Notes: generated from the sequence alone by a model not told the origin. DNA of 64,000 bases from Verrucomicrobiota bacterium (GCA_025457615.1 JALOTZ010000010.1:1-64000); one strand, 5' to 3'; shown: positions 1 through 8,409, numbered from the stretch's first letter. Numbers and translations are program-made.

Positions 1-1
1 T

Positions 2-508
2 TTCACTGTTGAAAGGGGCGACTTGATGCTCGCAAGTTCAGGTAATTCTTGGGGCAAGGTGGCGGAGTTTGATGGACCGGAAACGGTCATCTTGAACACG
101 AGCACGATTCGGCTAAATCCGACACGCTTCGGAAAAGTGTCCAAAGCGTTTTTGAAATTCGTTCTTGGAGCGGATTACATTCGCAACCAGCTATTGGGTC
201 TTCTCACCGGTTCGTGCCAACCGAACTTCGGCCCTTCACACCTTAATCGTCTGTTGGTTGCATTCCCGACGGATCACGCGGAACAGGCAGAAGTGGTTGA
301 GCATGTTTCCTCCGAAATCGCGCCCCTTAACACCGCCATCGCCCGGACGGAGCGAGAGATCGCGCTGATGCAGGAATACCGGACGCGGCTGACGGCGGAC
401 GTGGTGACCGGCAAGCTGGACGTCCGCCCCCTGTCTGCGGTGCTCCTGCCCACCGCAAGGCAGGCGGGCGCACAGGCCCGAGATTGCCCGCGAACCGGCC
501 ACGGATGA
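2..508 (+). CDS. hsdS: Type I restriction enzyme specificity subunit, 3' part, tail frameshifted
   Basis: Reading frame 2 is open from the window edge, so the gene starts upstream. The visible 168 residues look like the second target-recognition domain and the closing conserved helix of HsdS: an 'NFGPSHLNRLLVAFP' turn, then a long helix with 'TEREIALMQEYRTRL' and the family-typical 'DVVTGKLDVR' end. HsdS gives a type I enzyme its DNA target; hsdR lies downstream on the same strand. The present stop at 508 follows a Gly/Arg/Ala tail unlike the family. In frame 3 the DNA continues as an acidic tail (PEIAREPATDDSPEELEAEQTE) to a stop at 543-545, the usual kind of HsdS end, so a small indel near 446-480 probably changed the frame. 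The catalytic domains are not affected. Confidence 0.85.
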   Translation, partial: FTVERGDLMLASSGNSWGKVAEFDGPETVILNTSTIRLNPTRFGKVSKAFLKFVLGADYIRNQLLGLLTGSCQPNFGPSHLNRLLVAFPTDHAEQAEVVEHVSSEIAPLNTAIARTEREIALMQEYRTRLTADVVTGKLDVRPLSAVLLPTARQAGAQARDCPRTGHG

Positions 509-545
509 TTCACCGGAGGAACTCGAAGCGGAGCAAACGGAATGA

Positions 546-780
546 CGCCGCCCCGCCGCCACCGCCCCGAAGGGGCATCCCATGACAGCCTGGGGCAACG
601 CCCCAGGTCATGGTCCGCCCATTGCGACCAAGCCCTGAAAGGGCGGCCCATTCGCGGCATTCGGTCACGGCGTCATCGGGGATTTGTCGCGCCCCTTCAG
701 GGCTCGATGGGTGGTTGTCCCGCCACCCAGGGCGTTGCCCTGGGCTGGAATGGCATTGCCCCGTTGGGGCTTGGGCTTCG
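546..780. repeat. Hairpin-rich inverted-repeat (MITE/REP-like) element inside the hsdS region
   Basis: No gene is supported here. The stretch holds six short palindromes in mirror order: 564-576 (GCCCC/GGGGC), 589-607 (CCTGGGGC/GCCCCAGG, perfect), 632-644 (GCCCT/AGGGC), 691-703 (GCCC/GGGC), 726-744 (CCCAGGGC/GCCCTGGG, perfect) and 758-770 (GCCCC/GGGGC). The last three resemble the reverse complement of the first three, so the whole could fold as one large hairpin of small hairpins. It sits exactly between two copies of the hsdS 3' end, which suggests it was gained in, or took part in, the duplication. Confidence 0.75.
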
Positions 781-985
781 CGCCATCGCCCGGACGGAGC
801 GAGAGATCGCGCTGATGCAGGCTGACGGCGGACGTGGTGACCGGCAAGCTGGACGTCCGCCCCCTGTCTGCGGTGCTCGCACAGGCAGGCGCCGCCGCCA
901 AATTGCCCGTTGAACCCACTGCCGTGGAATCATCAGAAATCGTTGAAGAACAGGATGCAACAACAGAAGACGAGGGAGAAGAGTA
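781..985 (+). pseudogene. Second hsdS 3'-end fragment
   Basis: Bases 781-820 repeat 334-373 exactly and 821-878 repeat 388-445 exactly; the 14 bases 374-387 of the first copy are missing, which breaks the frame. After the deletion the frame reads LTADVVTGKLDVRPLSAVLAQAG and then an acidic tail ending in TEDEGEE and TAG at 983-985, a normal HsdS C-terminus. This is a partial duplicate or the remnant of a second specificity gene. It is too short to bind DNA, but its 58-base and 40-base identities could support recombination with the upstream copy. Confidence 0.75.
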
Positions 986-1052
986 GTTGTGGATATGTCG
1001 CTTGTTGCGTTTGTGGCGTTTACAAACCGACAAATCCACCGATACTTACGCC

Positions 1053-1514
1053 ATGAAAATGAGTGACAACCGAGTGGATGCCTCTCTTTTGACGGAAGAA
1101 GAGCGGGCGTTGTTGCAGCCATTGCTGGATCTGGCCCAGCGCAACCAACATCCCAGCCTGAAGGGTGCGGACGGCACGGAGATTCCGCTGCCGCAGCCCA
1201 TCTTCGAGGTGCTGGTCAAGGTGATCCAGGATATGCGACACGGCAAAGCCGTGGTGCTGATGCCGGAGGATGAGACGTTCACGACGCAAGCGGGGGCGAG
1301 TTTCCTCGGCATGTCGCGGCAGTATTTCGTGACGCTGCTGGAGGCCGGGCAGATTCCCTTTCACCGCGTCGGCTCGCATCGCCGGGTTTATTTCAAGGAT
1401 TTGCGGGATTACGCCAAAAAGCGGGACGCGGAACGGCGGACCGGGCTGAAGCGGTTGTTTGACGAGGTCAACAAGGCCGGACTTTACGACACCGGTTACA
1501 CCGGGGAGGAATGA
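1053..1514 (+). CDS. Excisionase-like HTH antitoxin of a PIN toxin-antitoxin pair
   Basis: The protein has 153 residues from the ATG at 1053; an upstream in-frame start would read through repeat-like sequence. The N-terminal half is acidic and helical. Residues about 70-115 form a MerR/excisionase-type helix-turn-helix: 'TTQAGASFLGMSRQYFVTLL', then 'GQIPFHRVGSHRRVYFKDL'. Antitoxins of this build, paired with PIN-domain toxins, are well known. Its stop overlaps the start of the PIN gene (ATGA at 1511-1514), so the two are translationally coupled. It likely represses its own operon and neutralises the toxin. It lies between hsdS and hsdR, so it may be co-transcribed with the restriction genes. 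Confidence 0.85.
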   Translation: MKMSDNRVDASLLTEEERALLQPLLDLAQRNQHPSLKGADGTEIPLPQPIFEVLVKVIQDMRHGKAVVLMPEDETFTTQAGASFLGMSRQYFVTLLEAGQIPFHRVGSHRRVYFKDLRDYAKKRDAERRTGLKRLFDEVNKAGLYDTGYTGEE

Positions 1515-2110
1515 CCGCCGATTTTCCCATTTTGCTGGATGCCTGTGTGCTCGCCAACTTCGGTGTGTGCGACTTGTTTCTGCGCCTGGCAGAGCCTCCT
1601 CGACTGATCGTGCCGCGCTGGTCGGAAGCCATTCTCGACGAAGTCCGCCGCACGCAATTGGAGAAGTTGAAGCCAGTCTGGCCGGTGGCGGTCGCCGATT
1701 CCTGGAGGCAGGCGGTGACGCGGTTTTTCCCCGATGCTGCCGTCACCGGCTATGAAGAACTCTTGCCATCGCTCACCAACGATGAGGGCGATCGGCATGT
1801 GCTGGCCGCAGCCATCAAGGCTGGAATCTCGGTCATTGTGACGTTCAATCTGCGACACTTCCCAACGGCTGCGTTGCAGCCGTGGAAAATCGAGGCGGTG
1901 CACCCGCAGGACTATCTGCTGACGCTCTATTCCATGAACCCGGCGGTGGTGATGGCCAAGTTGAGCGCCATTGGCCGCGACCGTGAGACGGAACTGGAGG
2001 ACATCCTGATTCACTTGGGCAAAAGCGTGCCCCGGTTCGCTGGACAGATTCTCGATGACATGGGGCAGCCGGGCGGACCGCTCGGGCGTCTGCCAAATCT
2101 GCCGCAATGA
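1511..2110 (+). CDS. PIN-domain ribonuclease toxin (VapC-like)
   Basis: This 199-residue protein has the acidic residues expected of a PIN nuclease: Asp10 in 'ILLDACVLANF', Glu44 in 'AILDEVRR' and Asp94 in 'NDEGDRHVLAAA', followed by 'VIVTFNLRHFP' near residue 112. PIN toxins cleave RNA using Mg2+ held by such a cluster. It is longer than a standard VapC (about 130-140 residues); the extra C-terminal part, about residues 125-199, is helical and unassigned. The gene overlaps the antitoxin by 4 bases upstream and hsdR by 4 bases downstream (ATGA at 2107-2110). Confidence 0.85.
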   Translation: MTADFPILLDACVLANFGVCDLFLRLAEPPRLIVPRWSEAILDEVRRTQLEKLKPVWPVAVADSWRQAVTRFFPDAAVTGYEELLPSLTNDEGDRHVLAAAIKAGISVIVTFNLRHFPTAALQPWKIEAVHPQDYLLTLYSMNPAVVMAKLSAIGRDRETELEDILIHLGKSVPRFAGQILDDMGQPGGPLGRLPNLPQ

Positions 2111-5100
2111 AAACCGACACCTCTGAAAAGGGCCTCGAAACGCTGATCATGCGCCACATGACGGGCGTGGATGGCTTTGCCGCCGGTGAATCAGGGATTT
2201 TCGCGGAAGCCAAGCCCCACAAGGGCGGTAGCGGTTGGTTCGCCGGTCGCGCCGCGTGGTATGACCGCGAGTTCGCCGTGGATGTGGAGCAGCTCTTCGC
2301 CTTTCTCGATGCCACGCAGCCCGAAGAAACGGCCAAGCTCGGCATCGGTGATTACAAGGACAAGAAGGCCATCGCCCGGCAGAAGTTCCTGGCGCGGTTG
2401 CAAGGCGAGATTTCCCGGCGCGGCACGATTGACGTGCTGCGCAACGGCATCAAGCACGGCGCGTTGAGCTTCGACCTGTTCTACGGCACGCCTTCGCCGG
2501 AGAACAAAGAGGCGGTCATGCGCCACGCGCAGAATCGTTTCAGCATCACCCGCCAGTTGCGCTACAGCCGGGACGAGTCACGCCGCGCCCTGGACCTGTG
2601 CGCGTTCATCAACGGCCTGCCGGTGATGACGTTCGAGCTGAAGAACAGCCTGACCAAACAGACGGTCGAGGACGCCATCGAGCAATATAAGCGTGACCGT
2701 GATCCGCGGGAGACGCTCTTCGAGTTTGGGCGCTGCGTGGTGCATTTCGCCGTGGACGATGCCCGCGTGGCCATGTGCACGCACCTGAAGGGGTCAAAAG
2801 GCGCGGCCAAGGATTCTTGGTTTCTGCCGTTCGACCAGGGCTGGAACGATGGCGCGGGCAATCCGCCGAACCCGGAGGGGCTGAAAACGGATTACCTTTG
2901 GAAGCGCATCCTCACCCCGGCGGGGCTGACGGAGGTTCTGGAGAACTACGCGCAGATCGTGGAGGAGGAGAACCTCAAGACGGGTAAGAAAAAGAAGGTG
3001 CAGATCTTTCCGCGCTACCATCAGCTTGACGTGGTGCGGATGCTCCTTGCCGACGTGCGGACGAACGGTGTGGGCCTGCGCTACCTCATCCAGCACTCGG
3101 CGGGCAGCGGCAAGTCGAACTCCATCGCGTGGCTGGCGCATCAGCTCATCAGTGTTAGCAACGGTGGCAAGGAAGTGTTCGATTCCATCATCGTCGTCAC
3201 CGACCGGCGCATCCTCGACCGCCAGATCCGCGAGACCATCAAGGGCTTCGCGCAGGTCGGCCACATCATCGGCGCGGTGAAGGAGGGCGAAGGCGTTTCC
3301 AAGACCCAGCAGCTCGCCAAGTTCCTGAAGGACGGCAAGAAGATCATTATTGCCACCGTGCAGACCTTCCCCTTCGTGCTCGACGCCATCGGCTCGGAAC
3401 ATCGCGGTGGGAAGTTCGCCATCCTCATTGACGAGGCCCACAGCAGCCAGGGCGGGCGCACCGCCGCCGCCATGAGCGCGGCCTTGAACGAGAATGGCGC
3501 GGAGGAGGACGAGGAGGAAACGACCGAGGACAAGATCAACCGCATCATCGAACAGAAGAAGATGCTGCCGAACGCGAGCTATTTCGCCTTCACCGCCACG
3601 CCCAAGAACAAGACGCTGGAGATGTTCGGCCTGCCGTATCCCGAGGGCGGCGAGGTGAAGCACCGGCCTTTCCACAGCTACACGATGAAGCAGGCGATCC
3701 AGGAAGGCTTCATCCTCGACGTGCTCAAGCATTACACGCCCGTCGAGAGTTATTACCGGCTGGCCAAGACCATTCCCGGCGACCCGGAGTTCGACGTGAA
3801 GAAGGCGCGCAAGAAACTGCGCCTTTACGTCGAGAGCCACAGCAAAGCCATCCGTGACAAGGCCGAAATCATGGTGGACCACTTCATCGAACAGGTCGTC
3901 GGCCAGAACAAGATCGGCGGGCAGGCGCGGGCGATGGTCGTCACCGGCAGCATCCAGCGCGCAATCCAGTATTTCTTCGCCTTCCGCGATTACCTCGCGG
4001 AGATCAAGAGTCCCTACAAAGCCATCGTCGCCTTCTCCGGTGAGCCGGAATTCAAGGGCGAGAAGGTCAGCGAGGCCAAGCTCAACGGCTTTCCCAGCGG
4101 CGAGATCGCCGACCGGATTCAGGAAGACCCGTATCGTTTCCTCATCTGCGCCGACAAGTTCCAGACCGGCTACGACGAGCCCATGCTGCACACGATGTAT
4201 GTGGACAAGGTGTTGAGCAGCATCAAGGCGGTGCAAACGCTCTCGCGCCTCAACCGCGCGCACCCGAAAAAGCACGATGTCTTCGTGCTCGATTTCCAGA
4301 ACGACACCGAAACCATCGAGGAGGCGTTTGCGGACTACTATCGAACGACGATTCTCAGCAAGGAAACCGACCCGAACAAGCTCCACACGCTCAAGAGCGA
4401 GCTGGATGCGTTACAGGTGTATTCACCCAAGCAGGTTGCGGAATTGGTGGCGCTGTATCTCGGCGGGGCGGAACGCGAGAAGCTCGACCCCATCCTCGAT
4501 GCCTGTGTGGCGGTTTACGTGGGCGAACTCGACGAGGACGGCCAGGTGAACTTCAAAGGCAAGGCCAAGGCGTTCGTTCGCACCTACGATTTCCTGGCCA
4601 CCATCCTCCCGTATGGCGTGCAGGAATGGGAGAAGCTGAGCATCTTCCTGAACTTTTTGATTCCCAAGCTGCCCGCGCCAGTTGAGCCGGACTTGGCCAA
4701 AGGCATCCTCGAAGCCATCGACATGGACAGCTATCGCGCCGAAAAGAAGGCGACGATGGCCATCGCCCTGCCGGACGCCGACGCCGAGATCGAGCCTGTG
4801 CCCACCAGCGGCGGCGGCCACAAGCCCGAGCCGGAAATGGACAAGCTCTCCAACATCATCAAGGCGTTCAATGACCAGTTCGGTGGGTTATTTGCCGACC
4901 CCAAAGCCGTCGAGAAGCGTATCATCGAAGTGATTCCGCCGAAGGTGCTGGCCGACGCCAAATACCAGAATGCGAGGAAGAACTCCGACCGGCAGAACGC
5001 CCGCATTGAGCACGACAAGGCCCTCAAACGCGTCATCACCGCGATGTTCAAAGACGACGCTCAACTCTTCAAGCAGTTCCAGGATAACGAGTCCTTCCGC

Positions 5101-5151
5101 CGCTGGCTGACGGACACGATCTTCGGGCTAACCTATGAAGAATCCATGTGA
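2107..5151 (+). CDS. hsdR: Type I restriction endonuclease, motor/nuclease subunit
   Basis: HsdR of 1014 residues cuts DNA after ATP-driven translocation in complex with HsdM and HsdS. The N-terminal nuclease domain shows the PD-(D/E)XK-type 'TFELKNSL' near residue 177. The superfamily 2 motor has Walker A 'HSAGSGKSNS' near 333, the DEAH box 'LIDEAHSSQGG' near 442, motif III 'FAFTATPKNKT' near 498, and motif VI 'QTLSRLNRAHPKKHD' near 708. The helical C-terminus is complete and the length is normal for the family. The start overlaps the PIN toxin stop, so hsdR translation appears coupled to the toxin-antitoxin pair. hsdM is not in the window and is probably upstream of hsdS. Confidence 0.95.
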   Translation: MKTDTSEKGLETLIMRHMTGVDGFAAGESGIFAEAKPHKGGSGWFAGRAAWYDREFAVDVEQLFAFLDATQPEETAKLGIGDYKDKKAIARQKFLARLQGEISRRGTIDVLRNGIKHGALSFDLFYGTPSPENKEAVMRHAQNRFSITRQLRYSRDESRRALDLCAFINGLPVMTFELKNSLTKQTVEDAIEQYKRDRDPRETLFEFGRCVVHFAVDDARVAMCTHLKGSKGAAKDSWFLPFDQGWNDGAGNPPNPEGLKTDYLWKRILTPAGLTEVLENYAQIVEEENLKTGKKKKVQIFPRYHQLDVVRMLLADVRTNGVGLRYLIQHSAGSGKSNSIAWLAHQLISVSNGGKEVFDSIIVVTDRRILDRQIRETIKGFAQVGHIIGAVKEGEGVSKTQQLAKFLKDGKKIIIATVQTFPFVLDAIGSEHRGGKFAILIDEAHSSQGGRTAAAMSAALNENGAEEDEEETTEDKINRIIEQKKMLPNASYFAFTATPKNKTLEMFGLPYPEGGEVKHRPFHSYTMKQAIQEGFILDVLKHYTPVESYYRLAKTIPGDPEFDVKKARKKLRLYVESHSKAIRDKAEIMVDHFIEQVVGQNKIGGQARAMVVTGSIQRAIQYFFAFRDYLAEIKSPYKAIVAFSGEPEFKGEKVSEAKLNGFPSGEIADRIQEDPYRFLICADKFQTGYDEPMLHTMYVDKVLSSIKAVQTLSRLNRAHPKKHDVFVLDFQNDTETIEEAFADYYRTTILSKETDPNKLHTLKSELDALQVYSPKQVAELVALYLGGAEREKLDPILDACVAVYVGELDEDGQVNFKGKAKAFVRTYDFLATILPYGVQEWEKLSIFLNFLIPKLPAPVEPDLAKGILEAIDMDSYRAEKKATMAIALPDADAEIEPVPTSGGGHKPEPEMDKLSNIIKAFNDQFGGLFADPKAVEKRIIEVIPPKVLADAKYQNARKNSDRQNARIEHDKALKRVITAMFKDDAQLFKQFQDNESFRRWLTDTIFGLTYEESM

Positions 5152-5318
5152 ACAGCTCGCTTCTTGAGTTCAAACGGGCCGTCCCGAGGAACCCCGCCCC
5201 CGGCCCTTCGGCTTCTGGCCGCCGCAAATTCCCCGCTTTTCAACCCCGGCCCATTTGCTAGGCTCGCGCCTCCTTTGGGGCTTGTCCCGCTGAACGCGGC
5301 GGTGGGCCCACGGCTATT

Positions 5319-6536
5319 ATGGCTCTGATTGTTCAAAAGTACGGCGGCAGTTCGGTCGGGGACACCGACCGCATCCAGAACGTGGCCCGGCGGGTGAAGA
5401 CCTACCGTGACCGGGGCGACCGGGTGGTCGTGGTGGTGTCGGCCATGCGCGGCGTCACCGATAACCTCATCGGCCTGGCCAAAGCCATCTCCCCGCTGCC
5501 CAGCGAACGCGAGATGGACATGCTGCTGGCCACGGGCGAACAGCAGACCATCGCCCTCCTGGCCATCGCCCTGCACGCCCTGAACATCCCGGCCATGTCG
5601 CTGACCGGCGCGCAGGCCGGCATCGTCACGGATGGCGTCCATACGAAGGCGAAGATTGCCAACATCACGCCCAAGCGCATTCATGAGCTGCTGGACCAGG
5701 GCCACGTGGTCATCGTGGCCGGGTTCCAGGGCGAGACCCGGGAAGGCCAGATCACCACGCTGGGCCGCGGGGGCTCCGACCTGACCGGCATCGCCCTGGC
5801 CGCCGCCCTGGAGGCCGACCTGTGCCAGATTTTCACCGATGTGGACGGCGTGTACACCGCCGACCCGCGCATCGTGCCCACCGCGCAGAAGCTGGACGAG
5901 ATTTCCTACGACGAAATGCTCGAACTCGCCAGCCTGGGCGCCAAGGTGATGCAGTCGCGCTCGGTCGAGTTCGCCAAGAAATTCGGTGTCGTGTTCGAAG
6001 TCCGCTCGAGTTTGAATGACAACCCAGGAACCATTGTGAAAGAGGAAACGAAGAAAATGGAAGGCGTGGTCGTGCGCGGCGTGTCGCTCGACAAGAACCA
6101 GGCCAAGGTCACCCTCGTGCGCGTGCCGGACAAACCGGGCGTCGCCGCCCGCATCTTCAAGGCGCTGGGCGACGCGGCGGTGAGCGTGGACATGATCGTC
6201 CAGAACATCAGCCACGGCAGCGGCACCCCGGCCACCGACCTGTCCTTCACCACCGACAAACCGGACCTGGCCAAGGCCCGGAAGGTCATCGACGACCTGA
6301 AGCCCGAGATCGGATTCGGCGAGGTCATCGCCACCGAGACCATTGGCAAGCTGTCCATCGTAGGGGTGGGCATGAAGAGCCACTCCGGTGTGGCCGGCAA
6401 GATGTTCGACATCCTCGCCCGCGAGGGCGTCAACATCGAGATGATCTCCACCAGCGAGATCAAAATCTCGGTGGTCATCGATCTGGCCAAGGCCGAGCAG
6501 GCCATGAAAGCCGTCCACGCCGCGTTCATCGGCTGA
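5319..6536 (+). CDS. lysC: Aspartate kinase
   Basis: Aspartokinase phosphorylates L-aspartate, the first step toward lysine, threonine, methionine and diaminopimelate. The 405-residue protein begins with the kinase signature 'VQKYGGSSVGD' (about residues 4-14) and has the nucleotide/substrate segment 'TLGRGGSDLTGIALAAAL' near 148. Two C-terminal ACT domains (about 265-405, with 'VPDKPGVAARIFKALGDA' and 'SHSGVAGKMFDILAREGVN') are the usual sites for feedback control by lysine or threonine. Length and order match the monofunctional LysC type. The 167 bases before it are GC-rich and show no clear riboswitch; TAGGCT at about 5260 is a possible weak -10. Confidence 0.95.
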   Translation: MALIVQKYGGSSVGDTDRIQNVARRVKTYRDRGDRVVVVVSAMRGVTDNLIGLAKAISPLPSEREMDMLLATGEQQTIALLAIALHALNIPAMSLTGAQAGIVTDGVHTKAKIANITPKRIHELLDQGHVVIVAGFQGETREGQITTLGRGGSDLTGIALAAALEADLCQIFTDVDGVYTADPRIVPTAQKLDEISYDEMLELASLGAKVMQSRSVEFAKKFGVVFEVRSSLNDNPGTIVKEETKKMEGVVVRGVSLDKNQAKVTLVRVPDKPGVAARIFKALGDAAVSVDMIVQNISHGSGTPATDLSFTTDKPDLAKARKVIDDLKPEIGFGEVIATETIGKLSIVGVGMKSHSGVAGKMFDILAREGVNIEMISTSEIKISVVIDLAKAEQAMKAVHAAFIG

Positions 6537-6544
6537 AAGCGCCA

Positions 6545-6573
6545 TTGACGCAGACGGGGGTGAGGGCTAGAGT
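6545..6573 (+). promoter_or_regulatory. Promoter of the leu leader and leuA
   Basis: A -35 box TTGACG (6545-6550) and a -10 box TAGAGT (6568-6573) are separated by exactly 17 bases. Transcription would begin near 6580-6581, on or next to the GTG of the leader peptide. The boxes match 5/6 and 4/6 positions of the sigma-70 consensus. The promoter starts 8 bases after the lysC stop, so leuA is a separate transcription unit. Confidence 0.7.
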
Positions 6574-6580
6574 CCGCAGC

Positions 6581-6652
6581 GTGACGACGAATCTGAACCT
6601 TCGACTGGCTCTGGGAGCGCGGCGTCGGCGCGGCGCGGCGGTTGGGTTTTGA
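6581..6652 (+). CDS. leuA leader peptide (attenuator sensor), probable
   Basis: This small ORF of 23 codons starts with GTG at the predicted transcription start and ends with TGA at 6650-6652. It begins MTTNLNLRLALG and continues with four arginines. Four Leu codons fall within seven codons (6593-6613), as expected of a ribosome-stalling sensor for charged tRNA-Leu. It has no useful Shine-Dalgarno sequence, so translation would be leaderless. Its last codons include 6638-6647, which can pair with the 5' arm of the downstream terminator. The assignment is inferred from position and composition. Confidence 0.65.
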   Translation: MTTNLNLRLALGARRRRGAAVGF

Positions 6653-6685
6653 TTCGCTCACTACGATTTCCTGAACCCCACTGCC
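6638..6685 (+). promoter_or_regulatory. Putative anti-terminator pairing of the leuA attenuator
   Basis: GGCGGTTGGG (6638-6647) can pair with CCCCACTGCC (6676-6685) with one mismatch and one G-U pair. This would exclude the terminator stem 6676-6700. A ribosome stalled at the Leu codons leaves 6638-6647 free to pair; a ribosome reaching the stop codon covers it. The pairing was found by eye and not energy-calculated. Confidence 0.5.
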
Positions 6686-6704
6686 CCGCCGGCAGTGGGG
6701 TTTT
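6676..6704 (+). terminator. Intrinsic terminator/attenuator just upstream of leuA
   Basis: A perfect 10-base-pair stem, CCCCACTGCC (6676-6685) with GGCAGTGGGG (6691-6700), closes a 5-base loop and is followed by TTTT. It ends 7 bases before the leuA ATG, which is too close to be a terminator for lysC only. It also lies downstream of a strong promoter, which fits conditional termination of leuA mRNA. Confidence 0.8.
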
Positions 6705-6711
6705 CTGATTT

Positions 6712-8367
6712 ATGTTGAAGCAACCTGATCGAAAGTACCGGCCGTTTCCCCCGGTGGAATTGCCCGACCGGCAATGGCCGAACCGTGTCCTGACCCGGGC
6801 CCCCATCTGGTGCAGCGTGGACCTGCGCGACGGCAACCAGGCGCTCGCGGTGCCCATGAACGTCGGCCAGAAACTCGAGCTTTTCCAGGCCCTCGTGCAG
6901 TGTGGGTTCAAGGAAATCGAGGTCGGTTTCCCCTCGGCGTCCAACACCGAGTTCACCTTCAACCGCCGGCTCATCGAGGAACACCGCGTCCCGGACGATG
7001 TCCGGCTCCAGGTGCTGGTCCAGGCCCGCGAGGACTTGATCGAGCGCACCGTGGAATCGCTCGTGGGCGCCCGGAAGGTCATCATTCACATGTACAACTC
7101 GACCTCGCCCGCCCAGCGCCGCGTGGTGTTCGGCAAGTCCAAGGACCAGATCAAAGCCATCGCCGTCAACGGCGCGCGACTGATCCGGGAGCGCCTGCCC
7201 CGGCTCCAGGGCACGGACGTCATGCTCCAGTACTCGCCGGAGAGTTTCAGCGCCACCGAGGTCGAGTTTGCCAAAGAGGTCTCCGAGGCGGTGATGGACG
7301 TCTGGCAGCCCACGCCCGAGCGCAAAATGATCCTCAACCTGCCCGACACGGTCGAGGTGGCCATGCCCAACGTGTATGCCGACCAGATCGAGTGGATCTG
7401 CCGCAACATCAAGCAACGGGACGCGCTCCTCATCAGCCTCCACACGCACAACGACCGGAGCACAGGCGTGGCGGCGACCGAACTCGGGCTGCTGGCTGGG
7501 GCGGACCGGGTCGAAGGCACACTGTTCGGCAACGGGGAACGCACCGGCAACCTGGACATTGTCACGGTGGCCTTGAACTGCTACATGCACGGCATCGATC
7601 CCGGCCTGGACTTTTCCGACTTGAACGCCTTGCGGGAAGTCTATGAGCGGTGCACCGGCATGACAGTGCCAGCGCGGCATCCGTACGGAGGCGAGCTGGT
7701 CTTCACCGCGTTCAGCGGCTCGCACCAGGACGCCATCAAGAAGGGGCTGGCGGAATGGAAGGGCGGACGCCAACAGCACTGGGATGTGCCGTATCTCACC
7801 ATTGACCCGACGGACATCGGGCGCGAATACCGCGAGGTGATCCGCGTGAACAGCCAGTCCGGCAAGGGGGGCGTGGCCTACCTGCTCGAGAGCGAGTTCG
7901 GCATCGAGCTGCCCAAGGATCTCCAGCGCGAGTTCGGACCCATTGCCAACCTCGAGGTGGACCGCCTCGGACGCGAGGTCACCGGCGCGGAACTCAAGTC
8001 CATGTTCTGGCACGAATACGTGGACCGCAACAGCCCGTGGCAACTCGAGGGCTTCGAGACGGAAAGCCGCAACGGCGTGGTGAACTGCAAGGCCCGGCTC
8101 CTGCGGGAGGGACAGCCGGTGGAACTGCAAGGCTTGGGCAACGGCCCGCTGGCCGCCTTGGTGCATGGCTTCATCTCCCTCGGGATGCCCAAGTTCGAAA
8201 TCACCGCCTACAAGGAACATGCCTTGGGAATCGGCGAGGAAGCCGCCGCCATCGCTTACATTCAGATCCGGGACCACACCGGACAGAGCCGCTGGGGGGT
8301 GGGCGTGGACACCAATATCGAACTGGCGTCGGTGCGCGCGGTGCTCAGCGCCTTGAATCGCGGTTGA
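6712..8367 (+). CDS. leuA: 2-isopropylmalate synthase (type 2)
   Basis: LeuA condenses acetyl-CoA with 2-oxoisovalerate, the committed step of leucine synthesis. The 551 residues resemble the LeuA type found in yeast and actinobacteria: N-terminal 'RPFPPVELPDRQWPNRVLTR', the catalytic/metal signature 'WCSVDLRDGNQAL' near residue 37, and 'SLHTHNDRSTGVAATELGLL' with 'GTLFGNGERTGN' near 242-285. The C-terminal part (about 430-551) forms the LeuA dimer regulatory domain that binds leucine. The ATG directly follows the attenuator hairpin, whose GTGGGG arm may serve as a poor ribosome-binding site. Confidence 0.95.
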   Translation: MLKQPDRKYRPFPPVELPDRQWPNRVLTRAPIWCSVDLRDGNQALAVPMNVGQKLELFQALVQCGFKEIEVGFPSASNTEFTFNRRLIEEHRVPDDVRLQVLVQAREDLIERTVESLVGARKVIIHMYNSTSPAQRRVVFGKSKDQIKAIAVNGARLIRERLPRLQGTDVMLQYSPESFSATEVEFAKEVSEAVMDVWQPTPERKMILNLPDTVEVAMPNVYADQIEWICRNIKQRDALLISLHTHNDRSTGVAATELGLLAGADRVEGTLFGNGERTGNLDIVTVALNCYMHGIDPGLDFSDLNALREVYERCTGMTVPARHPYGGELVFTAFSGSHQDAIKKGLAEWKGGRQQHWDVPYLTIDPTDIGREYREVIRVNSQSGKGGVAYLLESEFGIELPKDLQREFGPIANLEVDRLGREVTGAELKSMFWHEYVDRNSPWQLEGFETESRNGVVNCKARLLREGQPVELQGLGNGPLAALVHGFISLGMPKFEITAYKEHALGIGEEAAAIAYIQIRDHTGQSRWGVGVDTNIELASVRAVLSALNRG

Positions 8368-8409
8368 ATAGGCGCGAATTCTCACTCGTCAATCACGCGG
8401 ACCGGCAGT

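Noticed and set aside
5152-5318. Lysine riboswitch before lysC
   Set aside because: The 167-base leader lacks visible conserved L-box helices; no clear case can be made by eye.
2794-8385. Long minus-strand frames opposite hsdR, lysC and leuA
   Set aside because: They are shadows of clear genes on the plus strand and show no domain or start signals.
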